This document shows positions 8,807 through 17,500 of a stretch of DNA of 64,000 bases, piece after piece. The notes beneath the pieces were generated by a model. It had not been told where the DNA came from. It searched no databases and saw only the letters and a list, made by a program, of their open reading frames with translations. Where the stretch lies: positions 22,574,341 through 22,638,340 of the forward strand of contig OX453282.1 in assembly GCA_949710005.1 (NCBI GenBank), given 5' to 3'. Both the position numbers and the translations under genes were made by a program. Every line of letters starts with the position of its first letter. Positions within the stretch are counted from its first letter, which is position 1. The stretch comes from Ricordea florida. Lineage: Eukaryota > Cnidaria > Anthozoa > Corallimorpharia > Ricordeidae.

Positions 8807-9961
8807 CTACTTTCTCTTCTTTTCAAACTGTTCTACAAAATACAGAACAACAGCCATTATCAAAATCCAAGCATTCTCACCTAAAAATCCAATAACTTGG
8901 CCCGCTGTTTTGAATAGAAAGCTTACTATTGCGCCAACCATACCCGGCAATATTTCACCCAGTTTTTTACCAAGAGTTTTTAATCCATTACCTACACCCC
9001 TACCCAAAGTAGATAATCCTTTTGAAAGATTAGAAACTATAACTCCAATTATAACACCTACAGCACTGACAACGGCAAATACTGTAAAACCATACTTTTT
9101 GAAGATATACTTTATTCGCTCTCGTAATGGCAAATTTTTAAGTATTTCTTCTTTTCTGCCCTCAATACCTGCCAATTGCTCGTCTATTTGCTCTCTTAAT
9201 TTATCATTCTCTGATTTTAACCGTTCATTGCTCTGTTCTAACTTTGTTAAATTGGATTTACCCTTCTTATATTTATCTATCTCCTCTTTGTACAATTTTA
9301 CTTCATCCAAAAGTTTTTCTGCTTGTATTTTTAATTCTATGTTCTGTTTAACGGTTTGGTCAAAAAGGCTTTTATTCTCTGCTTTTTGTGCCTGTTGTTT
9401 CTCAATGAATTTACGCAGTTCTTTTTCTCTTTCTGCATATCCGTCAATCTCCTCCGTTCGTGTTGCTAAAAGTGAATCTATTCCCCGCACTGCAGAACGC
9501 AATTCATTATGTTTTTCTTTTTCTTCATTTAATTTATTCAACATGCTTTCATAATCAGCACCCAGAGATTTTCTCATTGTTTTTGGCAAATCTTCTATCT
9601 TAGGATTTGCATCTTTATCAACTATTGTATGCCACACATTATCCCCCCTACTACTTAATTTTCCTTCTATACTACCATCTTCCCCAAATCTTATAATAAT
9701 TGCGCTATCATTAGGGTTGTAATTTGGTAAATAACGTTTGAGTTGCTGTCTTGCATCTATCATTCCGCCGTATTCCTCATCTCTTTCTCTAATATTTGTT
9801 GGGTTTTTCTCTTCCCATTGAAGTCGTTTTCTTTCTGCCATATATTCTGAATAACCAAGATAGCCCTGATCAACAGATGTGGATGTGTTTGGGCTTTGGT
9901 AAAATGTGTCATCTCCATCATCATCTTTTGGCAAATCTTCTAATGGTATGTCTTCTTCCAT
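8807..9961 (-). CDS. Long coiled-coil / membrane-active-like protein (B)
   Basis: 384 aa, the longest of three homologues (324 aa in A, 314 aa in C). The N-terminus is acidic. A heptad-rich coiled coil runs from about residue 145 to 275. The conserved C-terminal module follows: LRERIKYIFKKYG, hydrophobic segment, Ser/Gly/Lys amphipathic stretch (LKTLGKKLGEILPGM), TM segment and a basic end. The extra length relative to A and C lies in the coiled coil. The gene starts about 30 nt downstream of a TTTAAAG motif (9991-9997). Function is unknown; the fixed place in the virion gene cluster suggests a minor structural or entry-associated membrane protein. Confidence 0.75.
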   Translation of the reverse strand: MEEDIPLEDLPKDDDGDDTFYQSPNTSTSVDQGYLGYSEYMAERKRLQWEEKNPTNIRERDEEYGGMIDARQQLKRYLPNYNPNDSAIIIRFGEDGSIEGKLSSRGDNVWHTIVDKDANPKIEDLPKTMRKSLGADYESMLNKLNEEKEKHNELRSAVRGIDSLLATRTEEIDGYAEREKELRKFIEKQQAQKAENKSLFDQTVKQNIELKIQAEKLLDEVKLYKEEIDKYKKGKSNLTKLEQSNERLKSENDKLREQIDEQLAGIEGRKEEILKNLPLRERIKYIFKKYGFTVFAVVSAVGVIIGVIVSNLSKGLSTLGRGVGNGLKTLGKKLGEILPGMVGAIVSFLFKTAGQVIGFLGENAWILIMAVVLYFVEQFEKKRK

Positions 9962-10015
9962 GATTTTTTTTTTACTAATCAGTAAGAAATCTTTAAATTA
10001 ATCACACACAAATAA

Positions 10016-10408
10016 CTATAAGAATTTACTAGCCACATACCCCAAAGCCAACATTCCTCCGCCAACATATGCCATTTCGCCCATCTTTTGATTTTCGCTG
10101 GGCCTATAATAATCAGTGAATTTTGGCTCATTCATTTGTTCATACAATTCCAAAGATTCATCTGTTTTTGAAAGATTTTTTGATGCTTGATCTTTTTCAT
10201 CCTTTCGCCGGATTTTCCAATCAATTAGTTTCTGTCTTTTTTCCTGATATTCTGTGTAATCTTTTTGATACTTTTCCATTGCTTTATCGTGTCTTATTTT
10301 TTCTGTATCCACATTATGCCCCGACAGATATTTTGCAAGATAGTTTCCACCAACAAAAGCGGTTGCATTAAATACAGCCCCACCAATCATCATTCCTAAT
10401 GATAACAT
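10016..10408 (-). CDS. Small two-TM protein, RHDKAxEKYQ family (B)
   Basis: 130 aa. An N-terminal hydrophobic segment with GGAVFNATAFVGGNYLA, a charged central helix (IRHDKAMEKYQKDYTEYQ), a conserved FTDYYRPSENQKMGEMAYVGGG and a C-terminal hydrophobic segment. Homologues are at 20041-20472 (A) and 36288-36692 (C); all keep GGA-x-x-NATAF and the F/W-S/T-DYYRPS block. Both ends appear membrane-inserted with a cytosolic or lumenal helical loop. I recall similar proteins in cnidarian Polinton-like loci, but no function is known to me. Six bp separate it from the upstream 72-aa gene, so the pair is translated from one message or closely spaced messages. Confidence 0.8.
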   Translation of the reverse strand: MLSLGMMIGGAVFNATAFVGGNYLAKYLSGHNVDTEKIRHDKAMEKYQKDYTEYQEKRQKLIDWKIRRKDEKDQASKNLSKTDESLELYEQMNEPKFTDYYRPSENQKMGEMAYVGGGMLALGYVASKFL

Positions 10409-10414
10409 CTTTAC

Positions 10415-10633
10415 TTATTTTGGTAAAATCTTTTGTTCCTCTAAATATGTTTTTAGATACATACTGCCCGACAAAACAGCCACCCATTTTGCATAATTTG
10501 TAATACTTGTGGATGGATCGTTCAAAAATGATTCTTTCATCATCTTTTTAGCTACATACCCAACTCCCGATGCCAATCCAATAAGAACCGCAGAATCAGT
10601 AACAGTTTTCACAAGTTTGTTTTCGCTTGACAT
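10415..10633 (-). CDS. 72-aa two-TM protein (B)
   Basis: 72 aa with two hydrophobic stretches (about residues 13-28 and 48-60). The conserved block DPSTSITNYAKWVAVLSGS and a C-terminal KTYLEEQKILP are shared with A (19823-20038) and C (37102-37323). Always next to the RHDKA-family gene and after the basic single-TM gene. Small size, two TM segments and strict synteny suggest a component of one membrane complex. Function unknown. Confidence 0.8.
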   Translation of the reverse strand: MSSENKLVKTVTDSAVLIGLASGVGYVAKKMMKESFLNDPSTSITNYAKWVAVLSGSMYLKTYLEEQKILPK

Positions 10634-10634
10634 G

Positions 10635-10687
10635 ATTTTTTACTACATCATTAAGAAACCTTTAGATAACATTATGTAGTAAAAAAT
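10635..10687. promoter_or_regulatory. 14-bp perfect inverted repeat in intergenic gap (B)
   Basis: ATTTTTTACTACAT (10635-10648) is perfectly inverted at 10674-10687 with a 25-nt loop. It fills the gap between the stop of the 132-aa gene (10697) and the start of the 72-aa gene (10633). The loop contains the sense motif CTAAAGG, part of the promoter-like signal. It could serve as a transcript-end hairpin for the upstream gene. Confidence 0.5.
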
Positions 10688-10696
10688 AATTTATTA

Positions 10697-11095
10697 TTAC
10701 ATCATTCCAATTTTTGGTCTATCTGTGGGTTGTGGTTGTGGATTATGAATCTTTATGGGCGGGGCTTGAAAAGGATGCACAACCCTATCTTTTTCCCGAT
10801 ATCTCATAAAAAGATCAAATGCCGTAAACCCCAATCCAACAATGGATAAAACAGTAGTAAAAGATAACTCTGGAAGCCATGATTTTGCTTCACTATATGT
10901 ATTTTTATTTTGCTCTTCTTCTTCACTTTTCATTTTCTCCTCCCTAGCTAATGCTTCTTTTGCTTTTTTATTATATTCCGCTAATTTCTTCCCGGCCGCG
11001 ACCTTTTTGGGATCTTTTTCCCGTTTTTTAGTATCTTTATTTTCGGGTTTGGGATCAGCCGTAATTTGTTCAACTTCTTCATTTTGTTCTGACAT
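10697..11095 (-). CDS. Basic single-TM protein (B)
   Basis: 132 aa. The N-terminal half is highly basic and helical, with a conserved block KDPKKVAAGKKLAEYNKKAK. Then come a short acidic stretch, one TM segment at about residues 78-96, and a Pro-rich C-terminus (HNPQPQPTDRP). Homologues with the same layout are at 19384-19800 (A) and 37330-37722 (C). The basic block could contact DNA or membrane phospholipid; with the TM segment it could link genome to membrane. That is inference. Its place between the 171-aa and 72-aa genes is invariant. Confidence 0.75.
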   Translation of the reverse strand: MSEQNEEVEQITADPKPENKDTKKREKDPKKVAAGKKLAEYNKKAKEALAREEKMKSEEEEQNKNTYSEAKSWLPELSFTTVLSIVGLGFTAFDLFMRYREKDRVVHPFQAPPIKIHNPQPQPTDRPKIGMM

Positions 11096-11132
11096 TGTTA
11101 TCTAGATGCTGCAAATAAGTTTTTAGATCTGT

Positions 11133-11648
11133 TTAATGTACAGTATCAATACCTTCAGTAGATTGCTTAGTTTCCTGATTAGTTGTGTTGGTATTTGCTG
11201 GTTCTTTGTTGAATTTTATGTGTTTAGCTACTTGAAATAACCCGCTAGCAAGTGCGGCCAATCTTCCTGCTTTCAATGCTAATAGCCCTACAATGTTTGC
11301 TAGTTCACGATTAACCAAATCATCATTCTTCAAATCCGCGCAAAGAGATTCTACATCATCAACCGGAACCAAATATGAAATAAGTTTAGAAACTAATTGT
11401 AGGGATGAATCTACCAACCCGCCGTTAATTTTCTTGCCCATTACTGCCTGGTAACGATTAAAATATTTTTCTACATCTTTTTCTGTTAATTTTTTTACAT
11501 CACCCAGGCTCATTTCAACCCCCAAATATTCCTTTGTTGTTCCGAGCGCCGCGAGAATAGCAAGTGATTCTTGTTTGATTTCAAGCTCATTATCTTTTAC
11601 CAACGGACGGTCTGTCTTTTCTTCAATGTAATCTTCAACGTTTGTCAT
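11133..11648 (-). CDS. ATPase-linked conserved protein, TKEYLG family (B)
   Basis: 171 aa, homologous to 18697-19275 (A) and 39007-39576 (C). Signature blocks are LAILAALGTTKEYLG, SLGDVKKLTEKDVEKY and a hydrophobic region at about 115-145 (ELANIVGLLALKAGRLAALASG). It always lies directly after the packaging ATPase: 5 bp apart here, ATGA-overlapping in C, and in A the same junction is where element B inserted. That tight linkage suggests cooperation with the ATPase or the capsid vertex membrane. No enzymatic motif seen. Confidence 0.78.
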   Translation of the reverse strand: MTNVEDYIEEKTDRPLVKDNELEIKQESLAILAALGTTKEYLGVEMSLGDVKKLTEKDVEKYFNRYQAVMGKKINGGLVDSSLQLVSKLISYLVPVDDVESLCADLKNDDLVNRELANIVGLLALKAGRLAALASGLFQVAKHIKFNKEPANTNTTNQETKQSTEGIDTVH

Positions 11649-11653
11649 CTTTG

Positions 11654-12280
11654 TTAAATCACTTCAGGAATCTCTAAATAACAATTAAATGGGTAACGCA
11701 AACTCAAACAAAGTCTAGAATATTTTTCAGTTTTAAGGAGTTGAACAAACTTTTTGCTAGTTTCAGGATCTAAATCACCCCCATAATCTTCAAAGAGCAT
11801 CTTCATACCTTTCTGCGATGGGTTATGGAAAGTAACAACGCAGGCAACATTTTCTCGGAAAGGTTTTGATATCGATGTTAATTGCTGAGTGAGAACCCAC
11901 ATTGACAAACCATGATGCCGTCCGGAAAATGCCAAATCTATGAACTTATTTGATCTTTTCTTCAGATCAGTGGATACGGCGCAATCATCTAAAATTATTA
12001 ATGTATTTGTTCCGGTGAACAAAGTTTGACAAACAGTTAACAATTCATTAATCTCATCAACGTTACTTGCATCGGGCGATAATACAAAGAATCTCTTGTC
12101 CCCGCGGGAAAAATTATGGTAGGTTTTGTTTTTGGCAAAAGTTGGACAAATGAGAACAATGAATTCAAACACTTTTCGAAATGGGCCGCGGAGTTGATCA
12201 ATTAGGTACTTTGTTTTCCCGCAATTTGTTGGCCCAGTTATTATACAATGAAAAGGAATTTTTTCACGCAATTCTTGCAT
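11654..12280 (-). CDS. A32-like genome-packaging ATPase (B)
   Basis: 208 aa. Walker A GPTNCGKT at residues 16-23, Walker B LIILDDCA near 94-101 with Asp98/Asp99, and a conserved SGRHHGLSMWVLTQQ near 116-130. This is the layout of the HerA/FtsK-superfamily packaging ATPases of Polintons, virophages and nucleocytoplasmic large DNA viruses (poxvirus A32 type), which drive DNA into preformed capsids. The length is typical of Polinton ATPases (about 200-250 aa). It lies just downstream of the probable MCP gene. All key residues are intact, unlike the copy in A. Confidence 0.92.
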   Translation of the reverse strand: MQELREKIPFHCIITGPTNCGKTKYLIDQLRGPFRKVFEFIVLICPTFAKNKTYHNFSRGDKRFFVLSPDASNVDEINELLTVCQTLFTGTNTLIILDDCAVSTDLKKRSNKFIDLAFSGRHHGLSMWVLTQQLTSISKPFRENVACVVTFHNPSQKGMKMLFEDYGGDLDPETSKKFVQLLKTEKYSRLCLSLRYPFNCYLEIPEVI

Positions 12281-12310
12281 TTTTTTGTATTACAACTAAA
12301 GGTTTTTAAG

Positions 12311-13555
12311 TTAGTACATTATTGATCTTAAGCTTGAATTCATTATTTCCATCATTGCATCGGCTACAACAAACATATGACAAGTTATTACTACTGAGCT
12401 TGATGAGCTACTTTTTTTCCTTTTAATTTCTATTTTTACTCCGTCATGTGTTTTATTCAGAGCTAGCCCCCCACCATGAATTTTATTATCTGGATGAGTT
12501 CTAGCGTCAAGCCAAAGAGCAAACTTACTTGTGTAAAAATCCCCTTCTTCTAAATTATGCTCTCCCATTTTTTGAAAGCGTTTTTTAACAGATTCCCAAA
12601 GATCTGATATAATCATACCTTTAGAGTACATTCTATTTGGCACACCATCAACATCAATATTAACAGAAGTTATTCCGGGGTAAAAAAATTTTTCTGAATC
12701 TCTTGCACCGCCGCCATATGGGGCAATAAACAAAAATAATATTCCACTCATTGATCTTCTAGGCAAATTAACATGTTGATTAATAACTTCGTCGCTTCCC
12801 GTTCTAAATGTGAAAGTTTTGTGTAAAGTAACATTTTCATAAAAGAATCCTTTACCAATTTGATAAGCTGATTGGGCTTCTCTAGCCAAATATTCGCTTG
12901 AAATTGATGAATATTCTAACTCTAAATTTTTGAGTGAATATGATGGTGTTTTAGTTGTATCAGAATAAACAACAATATCATAAACTGGGGCTAATGTAAT
13001 CTCAAATATTAAATGGTTTTCTAATGCTTTTGGGTAAAAAACCCCATGATCGTTTAAAATGGGGTGATTTATTGGTATTCTGTACTTTGTATTATGAACC
13101 ACAGCAAGAGCGACTTCTTTTGCATTAGAATCATCCTTATCACCCGCATTTGTTCTAAGTTTTCTCATATTTTCTGAAGAAATTCCTTGTTTTAATCTAT
13201 CTTTTCTTTCTTCTTCTGTTAAGAATAAATCATGATATGTTTGAAATAGATCATATCTTTGAGTATCCTGCAATGTTTCGCCACCAAAAAGAACTTTTAA
13301 TCTAGAAACAAGATTAGCCCCTAAATTATTAACAAATGTATTATTTGCGTGACCCCCAACATCCAAATCAAACAAAAGAGATACACTTCCAGGCACAATC
13401 ACCAAATTCTCAGAAAGTTTTGGAATATTTATGTATAATGTTTCGCCAGGGCTGGCTGAGGATGGGTTTAGAGTAATTCGGTTCAGCGTTGATTCCGCTT
13501 TCAAACCAAATGGCTCTTTCGGGGTCCTATTTGGGTTAATTTTTTCTGACGTCAT
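12311..13555 (-). CDS. Probable major capsid protein, double-jelly-roll type (B)
   Basis: 414 aa, intact. Shared with A and C: ITLNPSSASPGETLYINIPK near residue 32, a VPGSVSLLFDL strand, NTFVNNLGANLVSRLKVLF, GGETLQDTQRYDLFQTYHD, DHGVFYPK, PRRSMSGILFLFIAPYGGGA, VDGVPNRMYSKGMI and a C-terminal TCHMFVVADAM. Beta-rich composition, size, abundance of conserved Pro-Gly turns and location next to the ATPase fit a Polinton/adintovirus-type MCP. The fold is inferred, not shown. Divergently transcribed from the integrase with a 34-bp gap holding a TTTAAAG motif. Confidence 0.62.
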   Translation of the reverse strand: MTSEKINPNRTPKEPFGLKAESTLNRITLNPSSASPGETLYINIPKLSENLVIVPGSVSLLFDLDVGGHANNTFVNNLGANLVSRLKVLFGGETLQDTQRYDLFQTYHDLFLTEEERKDRLKQGISSENMRKLRTNAGDKDDSNAKEVALAVVHNTKYRIPINHPILNDHGVFYPKALENHLIFEITLAPVYDIVVYSDTTKTPSYSLKNLELEYSSISSEYLAREAQSAYQIGKGFFYENVTLHKTFTFRTGSDEVINQHVNLPRRSMSGILFLFIAPYGGGARDSEKFFYPGITSVNIDVDGVPNRMYSKGMIISDLWESVKKRFQKMGEHNLEEGDFYTSKFALWLDARTHPDNKIHGGGLALNKTHDGVKIEIKRKKSSSSSSVVITCHMFVVADAMMEIMNSSLRSIMY

Positions 13556-13589
13556 ACTTGGTTTATAAGATACTTTGGTTAATCTTTAA
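13556..13589. promoter_or_regulatory. Divergent promoter region, capsid / integrase (B)
   Basis: 34-bp spacer between the ATGs of the leftward capsid gene and the rightward integrase gene. On the capsid sense strand TTTAAAGATT lies about 25-35 nt before its ATG, the same motif seen upstream of other B genes (8412-8418, 9991-9997, CTAAAGG at 10659-10665). The same CTTTAAATG overlaps the integrase ATG. The element C equivalent is 41519-41545. Confidence 0.5.
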
Positions 13590-14585
13590 ATGAGTTCTAC
13601 CTTATCGAAAATATATTATTCAACTGGGGGATATTGGAAAGGATATTCCGCGATTCCTAAATTAACTGAGAAAGCGAAAGTAAGTGAAAATGAAGCAAAA
13701 CAATGGTTGGAGAAACAAGCAATATGGCAAATCTATCTTCCAGCTCCAAAGTATATTCCTAGGCCGCACTGGACTGTGGATAACCCAAACCAGATTCACC
13801 AAGCAGATTTATTATTTTTACCGCATGATAGAGTTGGAAGAAAAACTTATAAATACGCGTTAGTTGTGATTGATGTGGCTTCAAGATACAAAGATGCGGA
13901 ACCATTAACCACAAAAGAAAGTCGAGAAATAGCAAAAGCTTTTAGAAAAATTTATTCCAGGAAAATGAGATACCCCAAAACATTAATGGTTGATCCTGGG
14001 AAAGAATTTATGGGCGAAGTTGGTAAACTCATGAATTACCATAATGTGAAAATACAGAGAAGTGAAGCTGGAAATCACAGAGCCCAAGCGTTTGTGGAAA
14101 GAGCAAATAGAACATTAGGCGAGCGATTATTTAGTCATCAATACGCGCAAGAAATGATCAGTGATGAAAGATCAAGAGTGTGGGCGAAAAGATTACCAGA
14201 TATTTTGAAAACTTTGAATAATACACCAACGAGAATAACCGGTAAAGAGCCTTATGATGCCATAAAACTGAAAGAGGTTGATATTGAACCTAAAAAATAC
14301 CGACGTGTGGTGGGACTTGATGAGGTTAGACTGCCTCCTGGTGTTAAAGTTCGGTATTTATTAGCTCCTGGTGAACTTGAAGGAGGAGAACAAAGGCGCG
14401 CTACTGATCCTATTTGGAGTATCAAAGTTTATTATATTACTCGTAGCGTCGTTTCACCAAATCAGCCAGTTTTATATTATTTATTGGATGGCCCTAGACG
14501 GGGATTTGTTAGGGAAGAATTACAGGTTGTTCCTTATGATACAGAACTCCCGCCAGATTCTGTTTTAAAGGGCTCTGCCCGATAA
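13590..14585 (+). CDS. Retroviral-type (rve/DDE) integrase (B)
   Basis: 331 aa. N-terminal helical segment (YYSTGGYWKGYSAIPKL), core with catalytic Asp73 (QADLLFLPHD), Asp135 (LMVDPGKEF) and Glu170 (QAFVERANRTLGE), giving the D-D-(about 34)-E arrangement. The C-terminal beta-rich segment (RRATDPIWSIKVY, GPRRGFVREELQVVP) is chromo/SH3-like and probably binds DNA. Polinton integrases insert the linear element into host DNA. Here both complete elements show 5-bp rather than 6-bp target duplications. The 3' end overlaps the convergent PolB gene by 52 bp. Closest relatives in the window are 41546-42535 (C, intact) and 20511-21599 (A, one stop). Confidence 0.93.
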   Translation: MSSTLSKIYYSTGGYWKGYSAIPKLTEKAKVSENEAKQWLEKQAIWQIYLPAPKYIPRPHWTVDNPNQIHQADLLFLPHDRVGRKTYKYALVVIDVASRYKDAEPLTTKESREIAKAFRKIYSRKMRYPKTLMVDPGKEFMGEVGKLMNYHNVKIQRSEAGNHRAQAFVERANRTLGERLFSHQYAQEMISDERSRVWAKRLPDILKTLNNTPTRITGKEPYDAIKLKEVDIEPKKYRRVVGLDEVRLPPGVKVRYLLAPGELEGGEQRRATDPIWSIKVYYITRSVVSPNQPVLYYLLDGPRRGFVREELQVVPYDTELPPDSVLKGSAR

Positions 14586-17500
14586 TGTCCGTAGGCAAAA
14601 GTATTTATTCCATCTTCACAAATTATTCTTTTGTCATCATCGCAAGACAGCGAAACTTTGTTAACAGTTTCGGAGTAAACATCATGCAAACGACTTCTAA
14701 ATACATTCATTTGTCTCATTTGTGGCTTTTTAGTGAAAAGACAATCCTTGTAATCTTCAAATCTTATGGTCTTTTTTACTACTGCCTTTTTCATTCCCTT
14801 ACATTTCTTTTCTTCTTCACCTTCGTCCATCCTGTATGAGTAAAGCTTGGCCCGCAGGCCGACAAATTCCGCTATCGTTTTTCCCCCGGCCTCATCTTTG
14901 AACATATTTATGACTTTTTTGTTTACTCCTGTCTCAATACCCGATGGATGGTTTTTAGGAAAATTTGAAGTATCGAACATTTCTCTCACATCCGGCGCAA
15001 TGTCCTTGTAGAAATCTTCCGTTTCTATCAAATACATGAGACTGTCCGTATCTGTAAAAAGTAATTTTACCATTTCGCCGTATTTGGGTTTGATATAATT
15101 GTAGTGAAAGTTGTACATTATTGTTTTACTTAAATCCAGAATGCACATGCCCAAGTAAACAGGTTTATTGAATACTAACTTTGTTTTCTTCATGTGAATG
15201 GCTACAAGATTTTCACAAAAGATTGTACGATGCTGGTAGTTAGGTTTTGATATTAATTTCTTCGCGTCTTTTTGATTTGTAATTAATTTAATGTCAACCC
15301 TATTTCTAATGTTTTCCATTGTTTTGCCAAACACAGAATTGTTCATTAACTTGAAGAAATCTTTCTCAAAGTCATTATTTCCTTTAGCTCTGAGGGCAGT
15401 ATTCAATTCAATGTAAGGTTTTAACCAAGCTGACTCTTCGAATGTAATTCCTCTATGAATTTTTGTAACTTTTAATCCCAAGGATTGGTAAAGTTTTAGT
15501 GTTTCACGATGAACAACATACTTTACCTTATTGTTTAGGTTTGGGATTAATTTCTCCACTTTATTAACTACAATCCTCTCTGGAGCTAGAGGATAATCGT
15601 TGTGCAAATCATGAAGGTGAGTAGGGTATTCTAAATCAACCTCTAGTATACATGGGGTATTTTCCCAATTTTCAAATTCTTGATCAGACATCCATCTGAA
15701 ACCGTGGGTGGGTAAAGGCCTACTCATTCCCCCTCCATACAAATTATTAGCGTCCAGATATTGAATAAACATTTTGGGCAAATTAGGATCATAATTGCTC
15801 ATGTATGGGTTGTTTGCTTTCCCATATCTGGTAGAGATCATAGAGACGCCGCCCCGAATACCTTTCTCAATCATAAGCAGCATGTTGATGTCGGTTAGTA
15901 ACTCCAAATTCACTTTTGTGTACTTTAACGCGGCGTCCCAAGCTAGTCCTGGTGCTGTATAATAGTGGGCTGGATCCAAACCATAATTCTTTTGGCAAAC
16001 ATCTCTAAAGTTCTCAAATACATCCGCTAAAAGTAGTGCATCCGTCTTGAGATATAAATCGTGGTATTCTCTCATTGTTTTCATTTTGAAGGTTTTCCAT
16101 ACATTTTGTGCGTGCTGGTAATCTTCTTCTTTTATTTCTTCGTCGTTGAGTTTAGAGTAAAATTCTTCCTTTGGCGGAAGTTGGGTTTCATTTAGTTTTA
16201 TAAATTTGTCGAACCATTCATAGGGAAATACACCCTTTCTCAACAACAGATTTAATTGCTCGCCTTCATAGTAACTCGTTAAGTTTTTGAAAGATTCTTT
16301 TGGGAGATTAGTCACTAATTTTTCAAGACTGGTTGGCATAAATTTAAATGAATCTATGAATCTAATTTCTCGCTTCACCTCAACCATCTTACCTTCTTTG
16401 TTTGTAAATGTATCAACCACAATCTGTTTTGTGAAAGAAATGTACTTTTCCTCGTTATTAGGGATACAATTTACTTTGCCTTCTGTTACACCAAGGTTTT
16501 TGATAAAAAGATGGGCATCGTAACCAGATAGGTTGTGAAATATTACCGGGAAATACTTTGGAACCTTATAATTCAAGTTACATTCACTATGGGCTGCTCC
16601 TCTGTACTTTCCTGTAAGGTGGCAGTGATCTATTACCTTATCTTTTCCCAACTCATCTCCACAAATGTGGCAGTGTGTTGCCAAATTATGGCTTGTTCTG
16701 TCTTCTTCAGTCATTCTAACTTTCTTTTTGTATCTTGTGTTCTTGTAAATTGCTCTAATGTCCGACTCTAAATTATTTACAAATATCTGTGCTACATCTT
16801 CGCCTGGTGATTTGGCTGTGTATTGTCTAATAATAGTTTCATTTTCATCAAAAAATTTCAAGAGATAGCTGAATCCCGATGGCGTATGCTTTTGATATTG
16901 TTTGGTAAAGCTTTTGCGAAGGTCTGGTGAGCATGTATCCATTTTCTCTGTAAAGCTCTCAAAATCGGCGTACACAACAAAGGGAACCCGCATTTTTCTG
17001 TTGTAATTGGTGAATTTAATAAACTTTGGGCTGCCATCTTCATTCTTGGGCATATCAATCTTAACTTCTTCATTTTTGGCGCAATATTCCAGATGTTTTT
17101 CCAATGATTTTTCGGTTTGGAATGCGTTTAGGCATCTATGACAAAAGTACATCTTGGATTTATGCTTGCTAACTGTTGAAGCCAACAATCTACTCATATC
17201 CTTTATCCAACAGTAATGATTGTTTTTACCTTCTGATATTAGAAGTAGGTTAATTAGATAACCTTTTTGTTTTTTACTTATTCTTAGGGGGTATACATCT
17301 CCTTCTTCATATCCGTAGACATTAATAGTGTAGTAGGGGTTTTGTTTTTCAAACTTGTCAATTTGTTTTAGTGAGGTAGGAAACTCCATTCCCGACCAGT
17401 CGAAGTTCTTTGAGTTTTCTATCATTTGTTTGTTTAATCTTTCTGGATGAATTTTTTGTATGTAAGCGGCAGAGGTTACGGCCCACTTAAAACACTCAAG